Source of the DNA: Ficedula albicollis | Lineage: Eukaryota > Chordata > Aves > Passeriformes > Muscicapidae | Direction of reading: 5' to 3' | DNA length: 64,000 nucleotides | NCBI RefSeq assembly: GCF_000247815.1 | Contig: NC_021686.1 | Location: 12,588,562-12,652,561, forward strand | Shown here: positions 36,301 to 46,305 of the stretch, one piece after another | Position numbering within the stretch: position 1 is the stretch's first letter | Layout of the letters: every line of letters begins with the position of its first letter | Notes under the pieces: generated by a model | What the model saw: the letters and a program-made list of their open reading frames with translations, nothing else | The model's database searches: none | Told to the model about the DNA's origin: nothing | Program-made: the position numbers and the translations under genes

Positions 36301-38324
36301 TGGCTGTGCTAAGAACAGCTGAGCACAGAGGTGCTGGCTCTGATCACCCCATCGATCCGCTGCGTCCGGTCCAGCGCAGCCCATCCCTCCTCACCCCAAG
36401 GGCTTGTGCCATGAGGCACCTCCACCACTGTCCTCACCCCTGCTGGCCCCTTCTCCTGCAGGAGAGGTGATTTATTGCTCCACAGCCCATCAGGCAGCCA
36501 GGGGGCTGAGCGGTGGCTCTGATTTCTGCAGAGCCACATCCAACACCGTGATGAGTTTGGGGCTTTTGGTTCACCAAAACCCAGCCCTGATTCAGGGTTC
36601 TGGCCTCAGAAGTGGGCAGAGGGAGCACTTGGAGGGGAGTTGGCTGAGGTTTCTGGGAGTGAGGGAGCACAGCTGGGATGCTGGAGCCCAGGGCTCTGCT
36701 CTGGCTCTCCAGGGGCTCGGGGCATCACCCAGGTGTTGATGGCTGATCCAAAAGCATCAGTGGGGCTGGGAGAGGAACAGCTCTGGCAGCCCCAGGAAAG
36801 ATGCTAGCACCCAGGAAGCCCTGCAGGACACAGGCTGGATTTGAGCACAGCCAGTGAAGTCTGGCTGTTGCCTGGTCAGGATGGTGCATGGCAGCACCTT
36901 TCCTTCTTAGGGCCCTGTGCACCCTCACAGGCCCCTTCCCACGGGGTCTGCACCTGGTTTCATGGCAAACTCAGCTGAGGCCATCAGGAGGCTCAAATGC
37001 TGGGCAGGGGGTGTGGCAGCTCACACCTGAAGCTCTGAAGAAGGAGGCAGCCCCCAGCTCCTCCCTCAAGTGCTTTGCTGTACCAGGGCGGTGGCTGGGC
37101 ACCACTGCCACCCTGTGCTGCTCCAGGTTTCTGTCCGTGAACGTGGCCCTTGCCACAGGCCATGACTTGGAACAGATGGACACACCTGCTGTGCACACCA
37201 GGGCTGGCAGGTGCCCCCAGGAACCCTGGGCTGAAATGGTCTATATAAAGGGATGTTTCTGTCCTAATTTACAGGTTTTTGAATAATATCCAGGCTCTAG
37301 ATGCCAGACAGGCTTTGTAACACGAGGCAGGGTCCTTTGCTGGCTCTGGGTTGAGCCATGGGTAATGTGGGCTTGGATTTACTCTCCAGCTGGAAGCTGT
37401 CCTTGCTGGGGTGCTGGGGAAGGGATCAGAGGAAGGATTTTTACTGCTGCCTTGGTTTTGCCCTTGAAGACAGGTTGTTGAGACAACAGCAGTTGTGTGG
37501 GCACAGAAAGGGCATCAGCAGAATGCATTTCCACGTGGCCCCAGGGCTATGATGTACTGCAGGGAACTGTGATTCTTTTTCCCCTAGACTCCTCTCCTCT
37601 CCACTCCAACACACCTTTCCTGTGCTCTCTCCTTTCTGCTTGGTGGGGAGCCCTCTTCCTTTGGATGAGTTTGGGGCAGCAGAGCAGCCTGGCTGCACAA
37701 AGCATCACTTCTCTTTGAAAGCTTTGGTGGTTGAACAGGAGACAAAACAAAGAACAAAACCACCCAGCAGGTCACAGGTGATGAAATCCCCCTCTGTCCT
37801 CGAGGGGTCTGTGAAGCAGCAGCCTTGGAGGGATGGAAGATGCTGTGGACAGAGCTCTCCAGGCCCTGGAGCCCAGCCATGGAGTGGTGGCCTTGGGGAC
37901 AGTGGGACCTCTTCCCTTTTTTTGTCTGCCTGTTTTCACAGCTCATTTATGGCATCTCCTGCCATGGCTGCCAGGACTGCACCTTGTTTAGCAGGGAGGG
38001 AGGGGGCTGAGCAGCCCAGGAGCCATCTGGAGACTTGTGGTACCACCAACAGTGGGTACAGGGTGATGCCTTAGAGGTGCCCTGAGGATACAGGGACCTA
38101 GACTTTCTAATTCTCATCTATTCCAGTTTCAGACAGTTTGCAGTGGGAAGTGTTTAATTTAAAAAGCCCAGCACTTCTGTATCACATTCCTGTGCCAGTC
38201 TCTGTTGGTTTATGACCAGTGAAATCCTGGTGTGAAAACAGAATCAGGCTTTGATTTCATCTGCCCCTGCTGTTTTACACCACTAACAGCTTTGCATTTC
38301 GATAGCAGCTTTTATTCTAGGAGC

Positions 38325-38475
38325 TAAATGGGCTTCACAGACAGCCAATTAATTAATTGAGCCTCCCCAGCCAGCCTGTGCCCTCAGTGGCTCAAGGAAG
38401 CATTTGCAGAGGAGGAAACAGAGGCAGAGGAGTAAAATGAGTGGCCCCAGCTGAAGAGCTGAGCTGGCTGCTCAC
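38325..38475 (+). repeat. MIR-like (CORE-SINE) fragment
   Basis: Blocks in MIR order: 'gggcttcacagacagccaat', 'taattaattgagcctcccca', 'tttgcagaggaggaaacaga' and 'ggcagaggagtaaaatgagt', then 'gaagagctgagctggctgc'. The central 'ttttacagatgaggaaactgaggcacagag' homology is clear. Confidence 0.6.
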
Positions 38476-38787
38476 ACTGCACTGGCTGGGCCATAGCTCC
38501 AGTTCCATGGAGATGGTCCTGATGCCATTTCCACACTGGTGTGGGAATGGTCTCAATGCAGACATCAGCTGAGGAAGCTCTTTGGGTATCTATCAGTGGC
38601 TGTCAACACTGGAGCACCTGAGCCCAATGAACTCCTGAGCTGCCATCACTTTGAACCACCCCAGCCTCTTGACAAGGAATCCTCTGAGACCATGGAACAG
38701 TGTCAGGAGGCCCCACTACTGTTTCCATCATCCATCCTTGCTGACCAACTCTTATTTCTCCTGGAGGAGAAACAAGGTAGCCCTTGA

Positions 38788-38913
38788 GCTACCTGGTTTA
38801 GTGGGTGGCATCCCCACCCATGGCCAGGGAGTTGGAACTAAACAATGATGACTTTTTATTTTATAATCCTAGATGATTTTTAAGGTCCCTTCCCACCCAA
38901 ACCATTCCTATGA
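38788..38913 (+). mobile_element. CR1 LINE 3' tail fragment with an internal AT-rich insertion
   Basis: The CR1 3' end is visible as 'acctggtttagtgggtggca', 'catggccagggagttggaac', then 'agatgatttttaaggtccct' and 'tcccacccaaaccattccta'. About 30 AT-rich bases (roughly 38840-38870) interrupt the usual 'ggaactagatgatctttaagg' junction. The fragment is otherwise typical. Confidence 0.85.
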
Positions 38914-40771
38914 GGAGCCACTCAGGGTTTGCAAGGAAAGGCTGTTTCAGCTGAAGGGTTTGCTTTGGTCCAGGTGCTAGAGCTGAGATCTGGGGACTAA
39001 ACAAGAGAGGGGTGACCCTCAATTTCCCCTTCCAGGTCCTGCTCGCTGCCTGGTGAGCAAGACACAGCCCTGGGAAGCTGTGTGCTCTGGGCAGGACCTG
39101 GGGCACCTGGAGGAGGTGCAGGAATGAGCCTTTGCTCAGGCAGAGTGAATGCATTCCTGGAGAAATTACCTGCCTTTTATTATGAAATCCTGCTAATGGT
39201 TTGTTGTCTACACAAATAACCACGGGGAATGAACTCGTGCACCTCCCAGCCTGCTCTGTGTCTTCCTGGCTCAGCTCCTTTCTGAACAAACATAACCTTT
39301 TGCAAGAATACCTGTCAAAATCGCTTTGAAATATTGAAATAACAGGATGGGATATGGTTTGCTCCTGGGCCCTAGTGCTCATCCATCAGGACTTAGGATG
39401 TCCATCCAAAGCGACTTGTGAGCAGGATGCAAGGGAAAAAGCTCTGGCAAGCAGCAGTACCTCACAGGGCTGCATTTGGGCAGCTTAGCACCTCACCCCA
39501 CTGTGCTGGCTCCCTGCATTCCCTCACACTCACCTGGGAGCAGGGCAGCTCTCAGACCCTCATGAAACCCTCACTTTTTGTTGGTCATGGGGTGGTGAGA
39601 CATAGGAGGAGCTGATCAGGACAAAGTAGTGTCCTTTGGTCACCAGTGTGGCCAGGGAGTGGCTTCATGGCCTCAACACCTCCCTTCTCACCTCCTGTGA
39701 GTATTTTAGAGACAGGGCAAAAAGCTGTGGAGTCCTGGAACAGTGCTGGACTGTTGCATTTGAGGTATCCCACACTGGACAGCAATGGTTGAGGGGCACT
39801 GGCTGCTTGGGTGGTCCATGGGCACAGAGCCATCCCCTTCCCTTCCACTCTCTGAGTGCCAAGGGCTGGCCAGGGGCTCCCCAGGGTGTTGTAAATGCTG
39901 AGTGTCTTTTGCCTCAGCAGCAAAACCACCCCTCCATTCTCTCCTTCTCTGCAGAGCAGCAAGAGGCTTTGTGCTCTACCTCATCGCCAGCTCCCCACCC
40001 TGAAAGTGGGGGGATAATCCACCCCTCAGGGGCTGGTCCCAAGGGCCACCACTGCCCAGACACATCTGTTTAGGGGCAGAGACCAACCAATGCCTTTAGA
40101 TTTGCAGGAGATATCCCACTGCATGGCGGCACCTGCTCAGCCAAGAGCCCTTCACTTCTCAGCCCCTTCCCAGTTCCTGGAGGTTTCCCACCTGGAATAA
40201 GGTGAGGGATTCTCTTTTCCTGTGTACGAGACTTTTTTTTCTTCAATGCACTTGGAAGTGATGAGAACTTGGACACAGACAATTGGTGGAAGAAATCAAA
40301 ACAGAACACTCAGAAATCCAAATGCTTCCCCCCTCCAAAGGATATCCCATCAACCAACCAACAAAAAAGTCCTTCAAATAAAACTCCATCTCTTTCTCTA
40401 AAATCCATGATTAAAACCTGGTACAAACAGGTGAATATAGATATATATATTTTTTTTTTAGTAGATGTAGTATTTTTTTTTCTCCTCTCTCTTTCTCATT
40501 ATACAGCAAACATTGCAAATATAGAAATTTTCTCTGTACAATTAACGACTTCGGTTTACAATGCAATGTGTGGTAAAACCTCTTAGTGAGTGAAAATGTG
40601 AACGGGCCTTCAACCGGGTAAAAGTCTAAACTGGAAGACTCCGTTTGCAAAAACAGCCCAAAAGGTGGAGCTCCTTCTGGTCTCTTTTTGGTTTTTGTTG
40701 CTGTTTTTGTCGCTGTTGATTTTGGAAGGGAAGGAAGGAAGAACACAAACTGTTCACAAAGAATCCACAAA

Positions 40772-41369
40772 ATCACGGAATAGGGACTCATGCAATGCAG
40801 TATTGGAAAACGCCAGACCTCAGCTCTCTGCCCGCTCTTTCATTTTCATTTTATATTCAATTTTTTCTTTTTTCTTATATTTTTTAAAAAAATCAAAATG
40901 AAACGAAACTTTTTTTTTTTTCCCACTCCACAGTTTGTTTGTTCTGCAAAGTTTGTGTTCAAATTTGGTGCATGTCTCACCAACGTGAGGACATTTTAAT
41001 ATCTCACTTTATATATTATATAGAATATTTATAGATTTTTTCGTTATTTGTTCTCTCTTTTATTTTTTTTATCACGGAATAGGGACTCATGCAATGCAGT
41101 ATTGGAAAACGCCAGACCTCAGCTCTCTGCCCGCTCTTTCATTTTCATTTTATATTCAATTTTTTCTTTTTTCTTATATTTTTTAAAAAAATCAAAATGA
41201 AACGAAACTTTTTTTTTTTTCCCACTCCACAGTTTGTTTGTTCTGCAAAGTTTGTGTTCAAATTTGGTGCATGTCTCACCAACGTGAGGACATTTTAATA
41301 TCTCACTTTATATATTATATAGAATATTTATAGATTTTTTCGTTATTTGTTCTCTCTTTTATTTTTTTT
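40772..41369. repeat. Perfect 299-bp tandem duplication beside ELFN1
   Basis: The segment 40772-41070 is repeated base for base at 41071-41369; the first mismatch after it is at 41370. Even homopolymer runs inside match, including a 12-T run. The duplication starts about 130 bases past the ELFN1 stop codon, so it lies in the probable ELFN1 3' UTR. Each copy ends with a minus-strand AATAAA (plus-strand TTTATT at 41059-41064 and 41358-41363). Perfect identity means either a very recent duplication or a false duplication made during assembly of this low-complexity, T-rich region. Confidence 0.97.
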
Positions 41370-41405
41370 TATTGACTATCTCTCTTTTTTTTTTTTTTTT
41401 CCATT

Positions 41406-41411
41406 TTTATT
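41406..41411 (-). terminator. ELFN1: Candidate proximal poly(A) signal of ELFN1
   Basis: This is AATAAA in the ELFN1 sense, about 90 bases after the stop codon. It would give an unusually short 3' UTR. The duplicated AATAAA words at 41358-41363 and 41059-41064 are alternatives. Confidence 0.35.
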
Positions 41412-41498
41412 TTGTTTCAAAGACAGTCTGAATAAAAATAGCTGCTGCGGATTTCTTTTGGTCCAGTTAGTGTGTTAAGTCACGAGTAGTGTGAGGAC

Positions 41499-43889
41499 TC
41501 AGGACTTTTGCTGGGCAGAGACGCCCTTCCAGTAGTCTAGGATGTCGTGAAGATCCTCGTCTTTGGCAAACTGGACCTTTTTGCGTAGGGCATGGCCGGC
41601 TGCCATGTACTCCTCCTCGTCTTTGTGCCGCTTGCGGTTGAGTTTGAAGCGCTCCCAGATGCTGTGCGAGGGTTTGCAGGTGTACTCCGGGCTGGAGGTG
41701 TAGCTCAGGTTGTGGTACTGGGGCGAGAGCTGGGAGTAGGCCAGGTCTCTGGGGCGAGGGCGGGTCAGGGGCTCCAGGATGGAGGGTTTCCTGCCGCCCA
41801 TGCTGTCGTGCTGCTCCCCCGGGTGCGAGCTGGGGTACGAGTGCCGGTGCTCGCTGTACTGGCGGATCTTCTCCGCCTCCGCCCGCAGGATGGCGGCGGC
41901 CGGCGTCACAGTGAGGATGGTGTCGGTGGTGGGGGATGTCTTCTCGATGTATTTGGCTTCGGATTTGTGGCCCGATCCCTCGGAGCGGTAGGACCTGGGG
42001 CTCCGAATGGAGCCGCTGGAAGAGGTGCTGGAGCGTTTGGGGGCCGCCTCCATGCTGTGGTGTCGCTGGAGAGGGTGGTTGTAGCTTTCCTTGTAGACGG
42101 GGGAAAGGAACCCGTGCTTGCTGGGGATCTGCTCTGACAAGAGCACCAGCTGAGGCTCCACCGTGGAGACTGCCCCCGACTTCACCCCTTGGAAGGAGGT
42201 GGACTCGGATTTCAAGGCATCGATGCAGTTGTTGATGATCTGGTTCACCTTGTCCACCTCCTTGGCAATGGTGGAGATCTCAGCCACTGAGCCCTGGGTG
42301 TCTGGTGGCAGGGACAGCTCACAGTCTCGCCTCTCAGGCTGCTCACCTGTCCTCACCTCCATGTAGTTGCCCTTGGTGGCCTTGGGGGTCTCGCTGCTCT
42401 CAATCAGCTTGTACTGCTCGACTTCGCCAGCAGAAGGTAGGTAGGGGATGCGGGTCACTGTCTCCCCCCCCAGTATCTGTCCCTGGGACAGCTGGGTGAT
42501 GCTGGTGGTCTCCATTTCTGGCCCGTACTTCAGCTCGATGATGGTTTTCTTCATGCTGCCGGCAGCCTTTTTGTGCTTCTCCTCCTGCTGGCGCCGCTTC
42601 CGGAGGCAGTAATACACCACGCCCAGGACAATCACCATGCCGAAGAGGCAGCCCAGGATTGTCATGATATAATGGGTGGCAGTGGAAGGGGTGGGCACCG
42701 GCTCCTTGCGGTTGGGTCTGGTGGGGGTGATGGTGACACAGGTGTGGTTGTACTTGGAGTACTGGTGAACAGAGACCACACAGTAGGTGTAATCTCTCTG
42801 TGCTACTAGGTTGCTCACGGTGATGTTCTCCTCCTTCTTCCTGAGCTTGGTGATCATGGAGGAGAAGCCGTTTTCGAACTGGGAGAGGATGTACATCTTG
42901 CTGAAGGGGTAGGGGATCTGCACGGTGAGGACGGCCGAGTTGTGGTTGAGGTGCTTCACCTGGATGTTGGGGCGCACCTCCGTCTCACCGATGGGCGTGA
43001 ACAGGGAGAACTGCGGCGTCGTGCCGTCGCCGGAGGAGCACTCCTCCTCGGAGCAGGGGCTTTCGGAGGGCACCGTGGTCACCTGGTACCTGGGAGGGAT
43101 GAAACGAGGGATCACAGTGTAGGAACCACCGGTGCAAAGGGAAGAGAGCATGCTCAGAGCATTGCGGTAGCCAGTCCGGCCTTGGCCTAACAAGTAGTAG
43201 CCCATGTAGTCGGGCGGGGAGTCGCACTGCATCCGGTCGTAGGTGCGTGTCATGTTGGTGAAAGCCTCCAGCCATTGCAGGAAGCCCAGGAGCTCGCAGG
43301 AGCAGTAGAAGGGGTTACTGTAGAGTTCACAGACAGAGAGCTTGCTGAGGCCCCGGAAAGTGTTGCTGTCTAGTCTCTGGATCCTGTTCATGGACAGGTC
43401 GATGTTCACTATGTTGGGGCACTCCCAGAAGGCATTGGGCGTGACGGTCTCGATGAGGTTGGCCTGGAGATAGAGGTACTCCAGCTTCCCCAGGCCCCGG
43501 AGGATGCCCTCGGTGAGGTTCCTCAGCCGGTTGTAACCCAGCTGCAGCACCTGGAGGTTGAACTGTCCTGAAAAGGCACCGTCCTCGATGTAGGAGATCT
43601 CGTTCTTCGTCAGGTTGAGGTATGTCAGGTTGCCGAAGCGGCTGAGCGAGGCGTACTGCACGCTCTTGATCTTGTTGTCGTTCAGCCGCAAGTCCACGAT
43701 GGTGCTGTTGATCTGCTGGGGGATGGACTCGTAGGGGGGCTGGTTCTGGCTGCAGATGGCCAACCAGACGAAGCCCTTGTCCCCCTCGATGAGCCAGCAG
43801 TCCGCCCGCGCCCCGCCGGCGTGCAGGAGAGACACGGCCGCCACGCACATGCAGAGCGCTGACGTCGCGGCCCACCGGCGACCTGCCAT
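41499..43889 (-). CDS. ELFN1: ELFN1, extracellular leucine-rich repeat and fibronectin type III domain-containing protein 1
   Basis: This is an intact single-exon coding region of 796 aa (human ELFN1 is about 828). It is a type I synaptic membrane protein that in mammals recruits group III metabotropic glutamate receptors across the synapse and, through its tail, binds and inhibits PP1. In order: signal peptide 1-29, before DCWLIEGDKG; five 24-residue LRRs, about 61-182; a Cys-rich LRR C-cap, about 183-254; a linker shorter than the Pro-rich one in human; an FN3 domain, about 300-390; a transmembrane helix, about 406-428, then RKRR; a cytoplasmic tail with a Ser-rich segment near 620-640; and the RVxF-type motif KKVQF (about 770-774) just before the conserved end DLHDILDYWKGVSAQ. 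I count seven ectodomain N-glycosylation sequons. ATG at 43887-43889 is chosen because it matches the family start MAGR; the frame is open further upstream but without an ATG. ELFN2 is less likely given the LRR sequence and the MAD1L1 neighbour. Confidence 0.97.
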   Translation of the reverse strand: MAGRRWAATSALCMCVAAVSLLHAGGARADCWLIEGDKGFVWLAICSQNQPPYESIPQQINSTIVDLRLNDNKIKSVQYASLSRFGNLTYLNLTKNEISYIEDGAFSGQFNLQVLQLGYNRLRNLTEGILRGLGKLEYLYLQANLIETVTPNAFWECPNIVNIDLSMNRIQRLDSNTFRGLSKLSVCELYSNPFYCSCELLGFLQWLEAFTNMTRTYDRMQCDSPPDYMGYYLLGQGRTGYRNALSMLSSLCTGGSYTVIPRFIPPRYQVTTVPSESPCSEEECSSGDGTTPQFSLFTPIGETEVRPNIQVKHLNHNSAVLTVQIPYPFSKMYILSQFENGFSSMITKLRKKEENITVSNLVAQRDYTYCVVSVHQYSKYNHTCVTITPTRPNRKEPVPTPSTATHYIMTILGCLFGMVIVLGVVYYCLRKRRQQEEKHKKAAGSMKKTIIELKYGPEMETTSITQLSQGQILGGETVTRIPYLPSAGEVEQYKLIESSETPKATKGNYMEVRTGEQPERRDCELSLPPDTQGSVAEISTIAKEVDKVNQIINNCIDALKSESTSFQGVKSGAVSTVEPQLVLLSEQIPSKHGFLSPVYKESYNHPLQRHHSMEAAPKRSSTSSSGSIRSPRSYRSEGSGHKSEAKYIEKTSPTTDTILTVTPAAAILRAEAEKIRQYSEHRHSYPSSHPGEQHDSMGGRKPSILEPLTRPRPRDLAYSQLSPQYHNLSYTSSPEYTCKPSHSIWERFKLNRKRHKDEEEYMAAGHALRKKVQFAKDEDLHDILDYWKGVSAQQKS

Positions 43890-44350
43890 CTGGAAGGGCA
43901 GCCTGGACAAGGGGTTCCTGGTCTGCTGGAAGCGGGGAGCAGGACAGGGGCCCGGAGGGTGTGGGCTAGTGCTCCTTCGGCAGCTTTGCTCGCCTCTCCC
44001 TTCTCCTCATGGCTCGGAGACGGGAGGGAAGCGTCCCTGGAGAAAGCGGAGCTCGGTGCCCGCGGTACTCAGCAGCCAGCAGCCAGGGGCTGCTACCAAG
44101 GTCTCGCTGCCTGAGGCTGGCCCCACATCACCAAGCCTCTGGCATCTCGAGGAGGGAGTCATGAAGTTAAGCGCCCGTGCAGAGGAGTTGTTCAGGCTCA
44201 GAGACAAGCCTTCCTCTCATTTTTTATAGTACTTCTCCTCGTTTTCTTTTTGCTGCACATCGTGGCGCCGGTCCCCATCTCCCTGTGCCTCCGAGTGTTC
44301 GGCTGTCCCCGCTCCGTCCCTCGGCTCACCTGCTCAAAACAAAACACAAG
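41590..44350. other. ELFN1: GC- and CpG-rich island over the ELFN1 coding exon
   Basis: CpG dinucleotides are frequent across the ELFN1 exon and about 450 bases upstream, in contrast to the CpG-poor flanks. This is common for single-exon LRR synaptic genes and need not mark the transcription start. The exact boundaries were not computed. Confidence 0.55.
43922..43950 (-). promoter_or_regulatory. ELFN1: Candidate splice acceptor upstream of the ELFN1 start codon
   Basis: Read on the minus strand, the sequence is a pyrimidine-rich tract ('gtcctgctccccgcttcc') followed by AGCAG, about 35 bases before the ATG. Vertebrate ELFN1 has noncoding 5' exons joined to the coding exon, so an acceptor here would fit. 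A CAG|GTGAGC-type donor word occurs on the same strand near 44326-44334. Both are inference. Confidence 0.3.
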
Positions 44351-46197
44351 CACAAACTAAGCACAAAGGAAGGACAGTGGGCAGGCAGACGCGTTGGAGA
44401 TCCATCCAACTCCCCTCTTAGTTAGGCACTCGCCTTCTCATTCTGGCAACCACCTTTCAAGGAGCCTTTGGTTTATTTGGATGCCACCAGCACTGTCTGG
44501 CAGCACAAGGGGAGGTGGTCACTGACCACTGAGGTCACCCTCTGAGCCCTTGTCCAGCATCACTTACTTGGCAGTTGAGAGACCAACACACATCCAGTGC
44601 ACTGCTCGGCTGACCTATTTAGGTGTCTACCTGAGGAGGAGAGGAGTGATGCCCCAGAAGTGTCTGTTCCTCTCTGCTGAGAGCAGATGAAGTCTAGACA
44701 ACTCTCTCTGATGTAGATTTGATGCTGCAGCGTTTTGCTGAGGGGAATCCTGGCTGTCTCGTGTGCTGGTGTGCACAGCAGCGGTGCCCACAGTGCCTGC
44801 ACTGCCGTGTGGCATCTGGGGTACAGCCCAGCATCAAACCCTTCTCCTGCTTCTGGGAACCTGAGCAGGAATTTCAGGGCACTCTGCAAAACCCACTGGT
44901 GTGATTGTGAACCACCCAGTGTCCTTGTCCCTGGCTGGGGCTTGCTGCCTTTCTCCCTCCCAGGTGAAATGATGCAGAGGTGTGGAAGCCAGCAAACGTT
45001 CAGAGGCATAACAAGAGCATTTGCAGAGGATGGAACAAGACCTTCCCTCCCCAGCCAGAAACAACTGTTTGAAGACTAGAAAAAGTCTTCATTAGACACA
45101 AACCTGTGGGACTGCCAGCAGCCTCACTGCCCATAGAGAAACTCATTTCTGGCTCACATTTTCCATTTTTTTTCCCTAAATTTTTGACTAAGCTTAAATT
45201 TCCATGAACAGCTCTTAGTTCTTTTTCTGGTTTCTTAGGGAAACAGGAAGGCAAAAATGGAGAGGTAGGAAATTCATGAGCACCAGCATCTCCTGGGTCA
45301 TGCTTTTCCACAAGATATTGAAAACATCACCTCTGGATATCTCTATTGCCAAATGGAACTCTGGGCTGATAGGATGGATGCAGTGAGATGTTGTGGCAGA
45401 GACAGAATTGCCCACAAATTGGAGAGAAATCATCATGGCCTATCTAGAAAAATCCTTCTTTGAACTTTTTTTTGGGAATAGGAATATTGTCTCCCTTGTC
45501 CAAGGGCAGACTGTAGAAGCCAGAGAAGACACCACCCTTGGAAACATAGCTGGTAAGAACTGGAGGTTTCTTGGGAAGCTGGGAAGGAGACAGGACCACA
45601 TCTTACATCCAAATTGTCTTTCATTAAATATGAAAAACGGTATAAACCCAGAAACAGTTTTCCAAACCATTCCACGGTGCCCAGGTGGGACTATTCTTGG
45701 TGCTACATATCTGAAAATCGTGTGAGGCTGACTGTTTAGAGGCAGGTGCTATACTCTGACCCTTGTCCCAAAGAAAGCAGGTTCTTTTCCAGCCACAACA
45801 CCAGGCAGGGAAGGAGGCCATATTTTACTGCAGAGATCCCTGGTCACCATTCAGTTTATACCTTGGTAAACAGGCCAGTAATAATAAGCAGTAGCACAGT
45901 TTATTTGGTTGGACTGTGAACAATGAGTCAGTTCCCTGGTGACAGTTAGGTTTCCATTATGTGAATAACAAGACTCTCACACCAGCTCTCTGCACATGAG
46001 ACTCTCCACCTTGTCCTCTGTGTGCTGTCACTGCCCTGGGATGCTCTGCCAGTATCTGGAAGTCCTTTTTAACACAGCTGAGTCCTTTGAGCCAGCGAGG
46101 AAGGGAAGAGGGGCTGTGGTCCCTGGGAGATTGCAGGTGAGCTCCCCCCCTTGCAGCGAGACACAGGCTGCAGTGCCAGACTGAAACACGTCTGCTG

Positions 46198-46305
46198 CTA
46201 CATCCCCCTGGTGCTAGACAACTCAATTAACCTCTCTGCACTCCAGCCTCCTCTCTGGCACCGTGAGATAATGACAGCACTTCTCGGGGTGGTGGGAGAC
46301 TGAAG
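46198..46305 (-). repeat. MIR-like (CORE-SINE) fragment
   Basis: The plus strand reads as the reverse complement of the MIR core: 'actcaattaacctctctgca', 'ctccagcctcctctctggca', 'gtgagataatgacagcactt', then 'gggtggtgggagactgaag'. This corresponds to the usual 'ttaacctctctgtgcctcag' and 'aatgataatagcacctacc' blocks. Confidence 0.55.

Larger units (their letters stand above)
23611..40400. other. Intergenic region between MAD1L1 and ELFN1
   Basis: This is about 17 kb between the two convergent genes. No protein-coding gene was recognised. Open frames up to 245 codons occur (for example on the plus strand at 33110-33829 and 33909-34646), but they overlap other frames and have no recognisable domain. 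Supported contents are listed separately: CR1 tails at 23749, 31231 and 38788, a MIR-like fragment near 38330, the nested minisatellite at 28053-28885, small duplications at 29846 and 33155, an AAAT microsatellite at 26431, and candidate regulatory blocks near 24240, 30240 and 31340. The remaining sequence shows nothing I can name. A lineage-specific long noncoding RNA could be present and would not be visible by eye. Confidence 0.65.
40440..41498 (-). other. ELFN1: Probable ELFN1 3' UTR (extent inferred)
   Basis: The sequence after the ELFN1 stop codon is strongly T-rich on the plus strand (A-rich on the sense strand). Minus-strand AATAAA words occur at 41406-41411, 41358-41363 and 41059-41064. 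Non-repetitive sequence near 40500-40690 ('gtacaattaacgacttcgg', 'ttcaaccgggtaaaagtc') differs in composition from the intergenic sequence beyond it and may be part of a longer UTR. Which signal is used cannot be decided from the sequence. Confidence 0.45.

Noticed and set aside
41592..42235. Plus-strand open frames opposite ELFN1
   Set aside because: They are antisense shadows of the strongly biased, GC-rich ELFN1 coding sequence.
43327..43875. Minus-strand open frame of 182 codons overlapping the ELFN1 start
   Set aside because: It is an alternative frame of the ELFN1 coding region; the low-complexity translation reflects ELFN1 codon bias.
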